Under the pieces are notes generated by a model, which saw nothing but the letters and a program-made list of their open reading frames with translations, made no database searches and was not told the DNA's origin. DNA of 64,000 bases from Kytococcus schroeteri. Lineage in GTDB: Bacteria > Actinomycetota > Actinomycetes > Actinomycetales > Dermatophilaceae. The stretch spans positions 1-64,000 of the forward strand of contig NZ_JBHLVH010000028.1 of the NCBI RefSeq assembly GCF_042433515.1, written 5' to 3'. How positions within the stretch are numbered: position 1 is the stretch's first letter; each line of letters starts with the position of its first letter. Of this stretch, positions 44,590-53,150 are shown one piece after another. Both the position numbers and the translations under genes were made by a program.

Positions 44590-47085
44590 ATGTGGCCCGT
44601 GCCCAAGAAGTCCGACAAGCCCGCAGAGCCCACCCAGGTGGCCGACACGGTCATCGACATCGACGTCGCCGAGGAGATGAGCTCGGCCTTCCTCGAGTAC
44701 GCCTACTCCGTCATCTACAGCCGCGCGCTGCCGGACGCGCGCGACGGCCTCAAGCCGGTGCAGCGCCGCATCCTCTTCGGCATGGACGAGCTCGGCCTGC
44801 GCCCGGACCGCGGCTACGTCAAGTCCTCCCGCGTCGTCGGCGAGGTGATGGGCAAGTACCACCCGCACGGCGACCAGGCCATCTACGACGCCCTCGTGCG
44901 CCTGGCCCAGCCGTTCACGATGCGCCTTCCCCTGGTGGACGGGCACGGCAACTTCGGCTCCCTGGACGACGGACCGGCCGCCAGCCGCTACACCGAGGCC
45001 CGCATGGCCCCGGCCGCACTCACCATGACGGCCACGCTGGACGAGGACACCGTGGACATGGTGCCCAACTACGACGACCAGCTCCTGCAGCCCGAGGTGC
45101 TGCCCGCGGCCTACCCCAACCTGCTGGTCAACGGGGCGTCGGGCATCGCGGTGGGCATGGCCACCAACATCGCCCCGCACAACCTGCGCGAGGTGGTGGC
45201 CGCCGCCCGCCACCTCCTGGACAACCCCGCCGCCACGGTGGAGGACCTCATGCGCTTCGTGCCCGGGCCGGACCTGCCCGGCGGCGGCCGCATCGTGGGG
45301 CTCGACGGCATCCGCGACGCCTACCGCACCGGCCGCGGCTCGTTCCGCACCCGGGCCAAGGCCACCATCGAGAACGTCACCCCGCGCCGCAAGGGCATCG
45401 TGGTCACCGAGCTGCCCTACCTGGTGGGGCCGGAGAAGGTCATCGCCAAGCTCAAGACGCAGGTGCAGGCCAAGAAGCTGCAGGGCATCGCCGACGTCAA
45501 GGACCTCACCGACCGCCACAACGGCCTGCAGCTGGTCATCGAGGTGAAGAACGGCTTCAACCCCGAGGCCGTGCTGGCGCAGCTGTACAAGCAGACGCCG
45601 ATGGAGGAGTCCTTCGGCATCAACACCGTGGCGCTCGTGGACGGCCAGCCGCGCACCCTGGGGCTCAAGGAGGCCCTGCAGGTGTACGTGGACTTCCGGT
45701 GCGAGGTGGTACGGCGGCGCACCGCGTTCCGCCTGGGGAAGCGGCGCGACCGGCTGCACCTGGTGGAGGGGCTGCTGCTGGCCATCCTCGACATCGACGA
45801 GGTCATCCAGCTCGTCCGCTCCTCGGACGACGCCGCCGAGGCCCGCACGCGGCTCATGGAGGTCTTCGACCTCTCCGAGGCGCAGGCCTCCTACATCCTG
45901 GAGCTGCAGCTGCGGCGCCTGACGAAGTTCTCCCGCATCGAGCTGGAGACCGAGCGCGACGAGCTGCAGGCCGCCATCGCCGAGCTGGAGGCGATCCTGG
46001 CCGACGAGGCGCGCCTGCGCGGTGTGGTGAGCGACGAGCTGGCCGCCGTGGCCGCCGAGCACGGCACCCCGCGCCGCACCGTGCTGCTGGAGAGCGAGGC
46101 CGCCGCCGCGATGGTGCCCGCCGCCCCGCTGGAGGTGGCCGACGACCCCGTGACCGTGGCGCTCTCGGCCACCGGACTCATCGCCCGCGTGCCCCGCGAG
46201 GAGGACACCAGCGGCGCGCTGGTGCGCACCGACGTGCGCCCCGCCGACGCACCCCGGGTGGACCACGACGCCATCGCCTCGGTGGTGGCCGCCACCGCCC
46301 GTGGCCAGGTGGGCCTGGTGACCTCTGCCGGGCGCCTGGTGCGGCTGTCGGTGGTGGACCTGCCCGCCCTGCCGGCCGCCGGCTCGCTGGGGCTCACCGG
46401 TGGGGCTCCGGTGGCGGCCTTCGTGGACCTGGCCGGCGGCGAGCGCCCGCTGGCCCTGGTGCGCACCGACGACGTGGAGGGCACCGCCGGGCTGGCGCTG
46501 GGCACCGCCCGGGGCGTGGTCAAGCGGGTGCGCCCGGAGTACCCGGCGAGCAAGGACGCGATGGAGGTCATCAGCCTGGCCGAGGGCGACGAGCTGGTGG
46601 GCGCCGCCGAACTGTCCGACGGCAGCGAGGAGCTCGTGTTCGTCACCGACGCCGCCGCGCTGCTGCGCTACCCGGCCTCGCTGGTGCGCCCGCAGGGGCT
46701 GTCCGGAGGCGGTGTGGCCGGCATCAAGGTGCCCGAGGGCGGGCGCGTGGTGGCCTTCGCCGCGGTGCGGACGGGCGGCGAGGGTGAGACCGACGCCCCT
46801 GCCCCCGTGGTGGTCACCGTCGCCGGGTCGGCCGGGGCGCTGCCCGGCTCCGGCGGGTCGGTGAAGGTGACGCCGCTGGAGGCCTACCCGGGCAAGGGCC
46901 GGGCCACCGCGGGCGTGCGCTGCCACCGCTTCCTCAAGGGTGAGGACGCGCTCGTGCTGGCCTGGGTGGGCGCCGACCCGCGGGCGGTGGACGCGGGGGG
47001 CTCGGCGGTGGCCCTGCCGGAGCCCACCGACCGCCGCGACGGCTCGGGCACGCCCGCCCCGGCGGCGATCCTCGGCATCGGCTGA
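44590..47085 (+). CDS. parC: DNA topoisomerase IV subunit A (ParC, GyrA family)
   Basis: The 831-residue type IIA topoisomerase A subunit breaks and rejoins DNA. The catalytic Tyr is in AASRYTEAR (about 134) and the YHPHGDQAIYDALVRLAQ helix matches the quinolone-resistance region. The usual Ser (E. coli GyrA Ser83) is Gln at residue 96, while the Asp four positions later is kept. The coiled-coil tower contains FDLSEAQASYILELQLRRLT. The C-terminal beta-pinwheel lacks a clear GyrA box (QRRGGKG), which supports ParC over GyrA. Its partner parE is at 54798-56930 on the other strand. ATG at 44590; a GTG at 44599 is possible. Confidence 0.9.
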   Translation: MWPVPKKSDKPAEPTQVADTVIDIDVAEEMSSAFLEYAYSVIYSRALPDARDGLKPVQRRILFGMDELGLRPDRGYVKSSRVVGEVMGKYHPHGDQAIYDALVRLAQPFTMRLPLVDGHGNFGSLDDGPAASRYTEARMAPAALTMTATLDEDTVDMVPNYDDQLLQPEVLPAAYPNLLVNGASGIAVGMATNIAPHNLREVVAAARHLLDNPAATVEDLMRFVPGPDLPGGGRIVGLDGIRDAYRTGRGSFRTRAKATIENVTPRRKGIVVTELPYLVGPEKVIAKLKTQVQAKKLQGIADVKDLTDRHNGLQLVIEVKNGFNPEAVLAQLYKQTPMEESFGINTVALVDGQPRTLGLKEALQVYVDFRCEVVRRRTAFRLGKRRDRLHLVEGLLLAILDIDEVIQLVRSSDDAAEARTRLMEVFDLSEAQASYILELQLRRLTKFSRIELETERDELQAAIAELEAILADEARLRGVVSDELAAVAAEHGTPRRTVLLESEAAAAMVPAAPLEVADDPVTVALSATGLIARVPREEDTSGALVRTDVRPADAPRVDHDAIASVVAATARGQVGLVTSAGRLVRLSVVDLPALPAAGSLGLTGGAPVAAFVDLAGGERPLALVRTDDVEGTAGLALGTARGVVKRVRPEYPASKDAMEVISLAEGDELVGAAELSDGSEELVFVTDAAALLRYPASLVRPQGLSGGGVAGIKVPEGGRVVAFAAVRTGGEGETDAPAPVVVTVAGSAGALPGSGGSVKVTPLEAYPGKGRATAGVRCHRFLKGEDALVLAWVGADPRAVDAGGSAVALPEPTDRRDGSGTPAPAAILGIG

Positions 47086-47124
47086 GGCGTCAGACGACGC
47101 ACCCACGCCTCGAGAACCAAGGAC

Positions 47125-47153
47125 TTGACCCTCCCCCCCGATGGTTCCATGAT
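47125..47153 (+). promoter_or_regulatory. Promoter candidate of the secreted-protein/ABC operon
   Basis: TTGACC (47125-47130) and CATGAT (47148-47153) are separated by 17 bases, a sigma-70-like spacing, 37 bases before the ATG at 47191. The -35 is good and the -10 weak. A C-run fills part of the spacer. Confidence 0.5.
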
Positions 47154-47190
47154 GTGGGTCGCACCGGGCGGCCGGAAAAGGGGAAAAACC

Positions 47191-47574
47191 ATGCACCGCA
47201 CTCGCATTCGACCACTGGCAGCCGCTGCACTGGCGGTCGTCGCCGCTGTGTCCGCGACGTCCGCCTACGCCGGTACGAGTTACCGGTCGTACAGCACCAC
47301 GGTCGGCAAGTTCAACGGCAAGGCGTACACCGCCTCCCAGACCAAGAGCATCAACAGTCGTGCCGGTGATCTCACGTCACAGTCCGTGGGGGGCAACTAC
47401 AAGGTGGATGCCCGGATGCTCCCCGGCGGCACCGGGGTCTCCGGTGTGACCGACAACCAGGAGTACAAGCTGAACAACTCGATCGGCTCCGGTGCCTCCA
47501 CGCGTGTGGAGTTCAACAACGGTGTCTTCACGCGGGTGGACGTCCAGGTCAGCGGCACGTGGCGCAGCAACTGA
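47191..47574 (+). CDS. Small secreted beta-rich protein of unknown function (possible bacteriocin-like effector)
   Basis: The 127-residue protein has a clear Sec signal peptide: basic MHRTRIRP, an Ala/Val-rich core and the cleavage site TSAYA|GTS at residue 27. The mature part of about 100 residues is rich in Ser, Thr, Gly, Asn and Val, with no cysteine, in an alternating pattern suggesting a beta-sandwich, and ends VQVSGTWRSN. AAAAGGGG precedes the ATG by 8 bases. Two membrane proteins and an ABC ATPase follow in overlapping frames. I recognise no family. The layout resembles lactococcin-972-type loci, but the sequence does not match that bacteriocin by eye. Confidence 0.8.
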   Translation: MHRTRIRPLAAAALAVVAAVSATSAYAGTSYRSYSTTVGKFNGKAYTASQTKSINSRAGDLTSQSVGGNYKVDARMLPGGTGVSGVTDNQEYKLNNSIGSGASTRVEFNNGVFTRVDVQVSGTWRSN

Positions 47575-48359
47575 GCACTGTGGCGAGGGGTGCCAGCGTC
47601 CGGCTGGTGCCCCTCGCTGTTGCCCTGCTCGTCCTCACCCTGGGCGGCCTCACGAGCTGGTTCGGCACTCAGGGAACGGCCTATGTGAGCCCGTTCCACA
47701 GTTATCTCGCCGCCTCCAGCGGACCCGTGGGACTCACACTGCCACTGGCCCTGGCACTCGTCGCCGGCTGGCACCTGCGGTCCTGCCTGACCGACGGGTT
47801 CCTCGAGGCGACCCGGACGCGTGCCCCTGTGACCGTCACCCTCCGTCGGCTCTGCTGGCCATGGGCGGTCGTCGCCGGCCTCGCCGCTGCGCTGCTGCCC
47901 GTGGTCTACGGACTGGTGACCCTGGAGTTGCTCCCGAGCACGGGCTTCCAGTACTACCCGGACGCCTACCACGTGGCCGAGCAGCACGTGGCGGACTGGA
48001 ACGCCGATGCGGTGGCCGGCGGCGCCCTGACCCGTCGGACCCCATGGGCCTACGTTGCCGCCCACAGCGCATGGCTCGGCCTCTGGGGGCTGGTGCTCGC
48101 CGCGGCCACCCAGGCACTCCTGCTCCTGGTGAGGCGCCATGCGCTGGCGTTCTTCCTCCCCCTCGCGGGTGTCACCGTCGTCTCCGTGGTGCTCGCACTC
48201 GCCAAGCTGGAGACCTTCACCCCCACGGCCTCGCAGTTCCCACCCACCTTGGATGTCTTCCCGCTCTGGCACGCTGTGCCCTCGCTGGCCCTGGCCACGG
48301 GAGTGACGGCGCTCCTGTGGATGTGCGTGCTGGTGCGGCTGCCTGAACTCCCCCGGTGA
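47559..48359 (+). CDS. Six-helix membrane protein of the secreted-protein/ABC operon
   Basis: A 266-residue integral membrane protein with about six hydrophobic segments (residues about 14-34, 48-70, 92-116, 168-192, 196-218 and 240-260). The loop between helices 3 and 4 is long and aromatic (GFQYYPDAYHVAEQHVADWN) and probably extracellular. The GTG at 47559 overlaps the secreted-protein gene by 16 bases; a second GTG at 47580 lies just after its stop. Neither has a clear Shine-Dalgarno sequence, so translational coupling is likely. It ends in a GTGA overlap with the next gene. Likely permease or partner of the ABC ATPase at 49662. Confidence 0.75.
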   Translation: MAQQLSTVARGASVRLVPLAVALLVLTLGGLTSWFGTQGTAYVSPFHSYLAASSGPVGLTLPLALALVAGWHLRSCLTDGFLEATRTRAPVTVTLRRLCWPWAVVAGLAAALLPVVYGLVTLELLPSTGFQYYPDAYHVAEQHVADWNADAVAGGALTRRTPWAYVAAHSAWLGLWGLVLAAATQALLLLVRRHALAFFLPLAGVTVVSVVLALAKLETFTPTASQFPPTLDVFPLWHAVPSLALATGVTALLWMCVLVRLPELPR

Positions 48360-49672
48360 GTACCGTGCTCCGACCGAGGACGCTCGGGATACTCGTCGTC
48401 GGTGTCGTCTGCGGCTGCCTCTACGGGCTCCACGCCCGCTCGGCCGCCGCGCCCACCGTTGCAGATCACCTCTGGATGCGGCTGACCGACCCCCGGCCCT
48501 GGGTGTCCGTGATCCTGCCGGCAAGTCTCGTGGTGGCCGTCTCCGACGGTGTCTGGCACGGCTCCCCGGCCGCGCGCATGCGGCACGGTACCGACCGCTC
48601 CCTCACGCGGGCGCTGTTCCTCGATGCCCTCACAGCCTCGTGTGCAGCTCTCGGCGGGTACCTCCTGGGGGCCGCAGCCAGCGCCACCGGCCTGCCGTGG
48701 GAGAGCCTGCCCCAGGCGGCACCGACCCTGGCGGCCTGTCTCATGACACTCGCTGCCGCGACGACGCTGCTGAGCACGGCCGTTGCAGGAGCCGCCGCGT
48801 GGCGTGCGGCGGCAGGCTGGGCGCTCTGCTGTGCCGTGGTGCTCTGGGCCGTCTGCCAGATCGGCCTGGGCATCCCCACCCTGGGAGTGGGCCCCGTCGA
48901 CCTGGCCCTGCCGGGCCCCGAGGCAGGCAGGGTGCGGTCCCTCGCCTCGCTGCTTGCCTGCGCGGCCCTGGCAGTGGCAGTGCAGCGGGGCCCCCTTCGA
49001 CCCACCTCCGCCTTCTGGACCACCACGGCCGCTGCTGGGCTGTGGACCCTGGCAGCGCCCGCGCTCCAGGGCAACGGGTGGCACTCCTCGGGAGAGGTCC
49101 TTCTCCTCACCTGGTGGGGGCACGGCGGCGGGGCGTTCGATGCCCAGGTCTTCACGGTGCACTGGATGGTCACCAACCTCCCGGTGCTCATGGCCCTCCT
49201 GGCCCTCGACACCCCTGCCCTGCGCTCAGCGCCCCTGCGTGTCCTCGCCCATGGAAGGACCTGGCCCGTTCTGAAGCCCTCCGTCACGGCCCCTGCCGTT
49301 GCCGTGGTCGGCGCAACGGCGTGCACCACCGTGATCGCCACGGTCATGACCGGAGAGCAGCTCTCGTCGTCGCTCCTGCTCGGTGGCCACCTCCTTCTCG
49401 GGTGGCTCCTGCACGTGCTCGTCTGGGGCACGCTCACCGTCTCGGTCACGTGGGTCGCCGGTGACCAGAACTGGGGGCTGATAGTCCTCAGCAGCACGCT
49501 GCTCCTCGCCCCCCTCGCACCGTGGGAGTCCTCGCACCTCCCGCTCGGCCTCACCGCGCTGGCCCAGGACGCGGGAGCCTCTCCAGCCTGGCTGTGGCTC
49601 GCCGCTCCCGTGGCAGCGCTCGCCCTGACCATCCGATGTTCACCACTGCCCCGACAAGGACGTGACCTCTGA
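48356..49672 (+). CDS. Multi-pass membrane protein, likely ABC-2-like permease of the operon
   Basis: A 438-residue protein with ten or more hydrophobic segments, arranged in an N-terminal group (to about residue 240) and a C-terminal group (from about 255). It starts at GTG 48356 within GTGA, so it is coupled to the preceding membrane-protein gene, and its end overlaps the ATPase frame by 11 bases. No EAL-type permease loop, protease motif or soluble domain is visible. The gene order suggests that this protein and the preceding one together form the membrane part served by the ATPase, for export of, or protection from, the small secreted protein. That role is inference. Confidence 0.75.
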   Translation: MSTVLRPRTLGILVVGVVCGCLYGLHARSAAAPTVADHLWMRLTDPRPWVSVILPASLVVAVSDGVWHGSPAARMRHGTDRSLTRALFLDALTASCAALGGYLLGAAASATGLPWESLPQAAPTLAACLMTLAAATTLLSTAVAGAAAWRAAAGWALCCAVVLWAVCQIGLGIPTLGVGPVDLALPGPEAGRVRSLASLLACAALAVAVQRGPLRPTSAFWTTTAAAGLWTLAAPALQGNGWHSSGEVLLLTWWGHGGGAFDAQVFTVHWMVTNLPVLMALLALDTPALRSAPLRVLAHGRTWPVLKPSVTAPAVAVVGATACTTVIATVMTGEQLSSSLLLGGHLLLGWLLHVLVWGTLTVSVTWVAGDQNWGLIVLSSTLLLAPLAPWESSHLPLGLTALAQDAGASPAWLWLAAPVAALALTIRCSPLPRQGRDL

Positions 49673-50309
49673 CATGCACGCCATCTCCGCCCTTGGGCTC
49701 TCGAAGGCCTTCCGCGGCACCCCTGTTCTGCGAGACGTCGACCTCACTGTCGAGCACGGTGAGTCCATCGGCCTCAGCGGCCCCAACGGCTCCGGCAAGT
49801 CCGTGCTCTTCAAGTTGCTCGTAGGGTTCATGCGACCTGACGCCGGAGAAGTGACCATCGACCCAGCCCTCATGGGGCCCGGACGCAAGTACCCGGAGTC
49901 CTTCGGCGTCATGATCAATTCCCCCGGGTTCCTCGGCCATCTGAGTGCCGCGGACAACCTGCGCGAGCTGGCGCACATCCGCAGGGTCGCGGATGAGGCC
50001 CGCGTCCGAGAAACCCTCGAGGCCGTGGGGCTGGACCCCACGTCATCGACCAAGGCGAAGAACTTCTCCCTCGGGATGAAGCAGAAGCTGGGCATCGCCC
50101 AAGCAATCCTCGAACGACCGCGCGTGCTGCTGCTGGACGAACCCTTCAACGCACTCGACCAGTCGAGTGCCGAGCGCATCACCGGCCTCCTGAGGGACTT
50201 CTCCTCGGATGGTGGCACGTTGCTCATGACCAGCCATCGTTCGGAGGACCTCGAGGCCCTCACCCAACGGCGTCTGCGCATCGACGACGCACGGGTGGTC
50301 GAGGCCTGA
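49662..50309 (+). CDS. ABC transporter ATP-binding protein of the secreted-protein operon
   Basis: This 215-residue stand-alone ABC ATPase has Walker A GPNGSGKS (about 40-47), a Q-loop region around INSPGFLGHLSA, the signature NFSLGMKQKLGIAQA, Walker B RVLLLDEPFNALD and the H-loop MTSHRSED. The short C-terminus and the MKQKLG signature resemble drug/bacteriocin-type ABC-2 exporters. The start is GTG 49662, overlapping the permease; an in-frame ATG at 49674 is also possible. It is the last gene of the operon. It is complete, unlike the truncated ATPase at 1-222. Confidence 0.9.
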   Translation: MTSDMHAISALGLSKAFRGTPVLRDVDLTVEHGESIGLSGPNGSGKSVLFKLLVGFMRPDAGEVTIDPALMGPGRKYPESFGVMINSPGFLGHLSAADNLRELAHIRRVADEARVRETLEAVGLDPTSSTKAKNFSLGMKQKLGIAQAILERPRVLLLDEPFNALDQSSAERITGLLRDFSSDGGTLLMTSHRSEDLEALTQRRLRIDDARVVEA

Positions 50310-50370
50310 ATGACCGAACCCGGCATCGGCTGAGGTTCGACCGCCGGCGCGGCGGGACCCCCGTACCCGG

Positions 50371-50386
50371 TGTGACCGGGGTCACC
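50371..50386 (+). promoter_or_regulatory. CRP/GlxR-like box at the atoE promoter
   Basis: TGTGACCGGGGTCACC matches TGTGA-N6-TCACA except at the last base. A TANNNT -10 candidate (TAGCAT, 50389-50394) follows after two bases, 36 bases upstream of the atoE GTG. The site shares its half-sites and promoter placement with the box at 38682-38697. Confidence 0.6.
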
Positions 50387-50429
50387 CATAGCATCTGGGT
50401 GCCCTGTCCCCTCGCCTGGAGGTCCACCC

Positions 50430-51818
50430 GTGTCCAGCCCCGCGTCCACGGCCACCACCCGCCCCAGCCCGGACCGCCGCCGCGGCCAGGGGGTGATGGG
50501 GCCGATCAACCACCTGGTGGAGCGGTTCATCCCCTCCTCGCTGGTGTTCGCCATCGTGCTGACGCTCGTGGTGATGGTCGCCGCGCTGGCGCTCACCGAC
50601 GCCGGCCCCCGCGAGGTGGTCACGGCCTGGGGTGACGGACTGGCCGGGCTGCTGGCGTTCATCACCCAGATGGCGCTGGTGCTCATGCTCGGCCACGTGC
50701 TGGCCCACACCGGCCCGGTGCGCACCCTGCTCACCGGCCTGGCCCGCGTGCCCCGTGGCCGCGTCATGCCCTACGTCTTCGTGGCCCTGGTGACCTGTCT
50801 GGCCACCCTCGTCACGTGGGGGCTGGGCCTGGTGGTCGGCGCCCTGCTGGCCAAGGAGGTGGCCGCCCAGGCCCGGCTGCGCGGCGAGAAGGTGCACTTC
50901 CCGCTGCTCGTGGCCACCGGCTACACCGGCATGAGCATCTGGCACATGGGCTACTCCGGCTCGGCGCCGCTCACGGCCGCCACCGAAGGCTCCTTCGTGG
51001 CCCAGCAGGTGGGCCACACCATCCCCATCACGCAGACCACCTTCAGCTGGTGGAACCTCACCGCGGCCGCGGTGGCGTTGCTGGTCATCCTCGCCACCGT
51101 GGCGCTCATGGCCCCGAAGTCCGGTGCGGACGTGGTGGAGATGCCCGAGCACCAGCTGGAGACCGCCCGGCCGGAGTGGACGGTGGAGACCCCGGCCGAC
51201 GCGGTGGACGCCTCCCGGGTGACCACCACCGTGCTCGGCCTGCTGGTGGTGGCCTACCTGGGCCTGCACTTCGCCGACGGCGGCACGCTCACCCTGGACG
51301 TCGTCAACTGGAGCTTCCTGGGCCTGGTGCTGCTGCTGGTGCGCAATCCCTTCGAGCTGGTGGAGCTGGTCAAGGACGCCGCCTCCAACGTGGGCGAGAT
51401 CCTGCTGCAGTTCCCGCTCTACGCCGGGATCATGGGCATCATGGCCGGCACCGGCCTCATCGCCGTGCTCTCGGACGCGGTGGTCGACACCTCCACGCCG
51501 CAGACCTTCGGGCTGCTGGCCTTCCTCTCGGCCGGCCTGGTGAACTTCTTCGTGCCGTCGGGCGGCGGGCAGATCGCCGTGCAGGGGCCGATCCTGCTCG
51601 ATGCCGCCGAGCGCCTCGGCGTGGACCCGGCGGTGGCGATCATGGCCGTCTCCTACGGCGACCAGTGGACCAACATGGTGCAGCCCTTCTGGGCCCTGCC
51701 GCTGCTGGCCATCGCCGGCCTCCGCATCCGCGACGTGCTGGGCTACACCACGATGATCCTGGTCACCGTGGGCGTGGTCCTGGCCGCCACGATGCTGCTC
51801 GTGGGCACCGGGGCGTGA
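50430..51818 (+). CDS. atoE: Short-chain fatty acid transporter (AtoE family)
   Basis: A 462-residue inner-membrane carrier of the AtoE family with about 11-12 helices. Family landmarks are the N-terminal FIPSSLVFAIVLTLVVM, GLLAFITQMALVLMLGHVLA, HMGYSGSAPL, and the conserved late stretch NFFVPSGGGQIAVQGPI followed by GDQWTNMVQPFWALPLL. The substrates in E. coli are acetoacetate and butyrate. The GTG at 50430 is set by GGAGG eight bases upstream. A CRP-like box precedes it. A MACS-type acyl-CoA synthetase 10 kb away carries the same box and could activate the imported acid. Confidence 0.92.
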   Translation: MSSPASTATTRPSPDRRRGQGVMGPINHLVERFIPSSLVFAIVLTLVVMVAALALTDAGPREVVTAWGDGLAGLLAFITQMALVLMLGHVLAHTGPVRTLLTGLARVPRGRVMPYVFVALVTCLATLVTWGLGLVVGALLAKEVAAQARLRGEKVHFPLLVATGYTGMSIWHMGYSGSAPLTAATEGSFVAQQVGHTIPITQTTFSWWNLTAAAVALLVILATVALMAPKSGADVVEMPEHQLETARPEWTVETPADAVDASRVTTTVLGLLVVAYLGLHFADGGTLTLDVVNWSFLGLVLLLVRNPFELVELVKDAASNVGEILLQFPLYAGIMGIMAGTGLIAVLSDAVVDTSTPQTFGLLAFLSAGLVNFFVPSGGGQIAVQGPILLDAAERLGVDPAVAIMAVSYGDQWTNMVQPFWALPLLAIAGLRIRDVLGYTTMILVTVGVVLAATMLLVGTGA

Positions 51819-51824
51819 CCCCAC

Positions 51825-51868
51825 CACGCACGAGGGGCCCGGGCGCCTGCCCGGGCCCCTCGTGCGTG
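51825..51868. terminator. Bidirectional terminator between atoE and the nuclease gene
   Basis: Twenty-base arms (51825-51844 and 51849-51868) pair perfectly around GCCT. The stem lies six bases after the atoE stop and two bases beyond the nuclease stop on the other strand. Confidence 0.85.
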
Positions 51869-51870
51869 CC

Positions 51871-53049
51871 TCACACCTTGGCGGCGCGCCACCCGGCCTT
51901 GATCGCCTCGGCGGCGGAGCAGAACCACCGCTCCCCCTTGGCCGGCGAGATCTTGGTCTGCGTGTAGTGCCGCTGGCCCGGGGAGTGGAAGATCTTCTCC
52001 CCACTGCTGGAGATGTTGCCCTTGATGCGGCACGCGCCACCACCGGGCTCGGCCGGCGCCGGCGGGGTGTCCACCAGGCGGGCCGGCGGCGCGGTGGTGG
52101 CCGGAGCCGGGGCGGGCGTCGGGGTCGGGGCAGGGGCGGGGGCCGGAGCGGGGGCGGTGCAGCCGCTGCGCCCCCAGATGCCGAGCCGCTCGGCCTTGGC
52201 CGCCCGCTCGGCCGCCAGGTGGGCCGCACGGTTCTGGTACGGCTCGTCGTACAGGTACTCCGGAGCCAGGCCCTGGCGGATCATGCGCACGGCAGCGGAG
52301 TCTCCCCCGGCCATGCGGACGTGCCGCACCAGGCGTCCGTACCGGTCCCGGTTGTCCTGGGTGGGGTCGCGCTCCCGGGTGACGGTGGTGCCGGCGACCA
52401 GGTTCCGCAGGCCGGCGGACGCCTCGCGGAAGCCGCACTCGCCGATCTCCGGGGTGTCCAGGCCGATGACGCGCACCCGCTCCACCCCGGAGGCCAGACG
52501 CACGTGGAGGGTGTCACCGTCGACGACCTTGACCACCGGGCCCCGGGACGCCCCGGCAGCAGCGGGAGCAGCGGCAGCGGCGGCCACCGGGGTGGAGGCT
52601 GCCGCGGGCGCCGCGGTGCGGGTGGCCGACGGTGTCGTCGTGGGGTCCACCGCCGTGGCGGACGCCCGCTCCGTGGCCGCGCTGCTGGGTGCTGCCACGG
52701 TGGCCGTGGGCGTCGTCGACCCCTCGCTGGCCGAGGAGGCTGAGGAACGATCCGCGCTGCGCGCGGCATTCGTGCGCGTCGGGGACGCGCTCGACGCCGC
52801 AGACGTCGGGGACCCGCTCGACGCCGACGCCGTCGTCTCCGCCCCGGAGCCGGACCCCTGCTCGGCCGCCGCGGCCTGCGAGACGTCCCCGGTCTCGGTG
52901 TAGCGACCCTCGCTGCCCAGCGAGCCGACGTCGCAGCCGGACAGCGTCACGGCCAGCAGGAGGCCGGGGAGCAGCAGCGACGTGCGGCGGGCCCACCGCC
53001 TCGGACGGGAACCGGTCGTCTGGGCATGGTGGGGGGCGTCAGCGGGCAC
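51871..53049 (-). CDS. Lipoprotein thermonuclease (SNase) with C-terminal sunset-type domain
   Basis: The 392-residue protein has a long basic N-region, a hydrophobic core and a lipobox (AVTLSGC, Cys near 38), so it is lipid-anchored outside. A low-complexity Ser/Ala/Thr spacer runs to about 170. The staphylococcal-nuclease domain follows (VVKVVDGDTLHVRL, VRVIGLDTPEIGEC, DRYGRLVRHV). A Pro/Ala linker leads to a final domain with CRIKGNISSSGEKIFHSPGQ and ERWFCSAAEA, the so-called sunset domain. The GTG at 53049 follows CGAGGA by seven bases. It is the second exported nuclease of the window. Confidence 0.88.
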   Translation of the reverse strand: MPADAPHHAQTTGSRPRRWARRTSLLLPGLLLAVTLSGCDVGSLGSEGRYTETGDVSQAAAAEQGSGSGAETTASASSGSPTSAASSASPTRTNAARSADRSSASSASEGSTTPTATVAAPSSAATERASATAVDPTTTPSATRTAAPAAASTPVAAAAAAPAAAGASRGPVVKVVDGDTLHVRLASGVERVRVIGLDTPEIGECGFREASAGLRNLVAGTTVTRERDPTQDNRDRYGRLVRHVRMAGGDSAAVRMIRQGLAPEYLYDEPYQNRAAHLAAERAAKAERLGIWGRSGCTAPAPAPAPAPTPTPAPAPATTAPPARLVDTPPAPAEPGGGACRIKGNISSSGEKIFHSPGQRHYTQTKISPAKGERWFCSAAEAIKAGWRAAKV

Positions 53050-53150
53050 GGCGCGTCCTCGGCATCGTCGGTGATGGGTCAAGAACTTGCACCACGGGGG
53101 CACCGTCGCGGGCGGGCGCCACGCGCAGGCGACCCATGGCGAGGACGCCG

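Noticed and set aside
44590..47085. Reading this gene as gyrA
   Set aside because: The C-terminal domain lacks an evident GyrA box and the partner B subunit in the window is ParE-like; gyrA normally sits with gyrB near the origin.
47191..47574. Direct assignment of the secreted protein to the lactococcin 972 family
   Set aside because: The gene layout is similar, but the expected motif pattern and aromatic C-terminus are not visible; only the arrangement is comparable.
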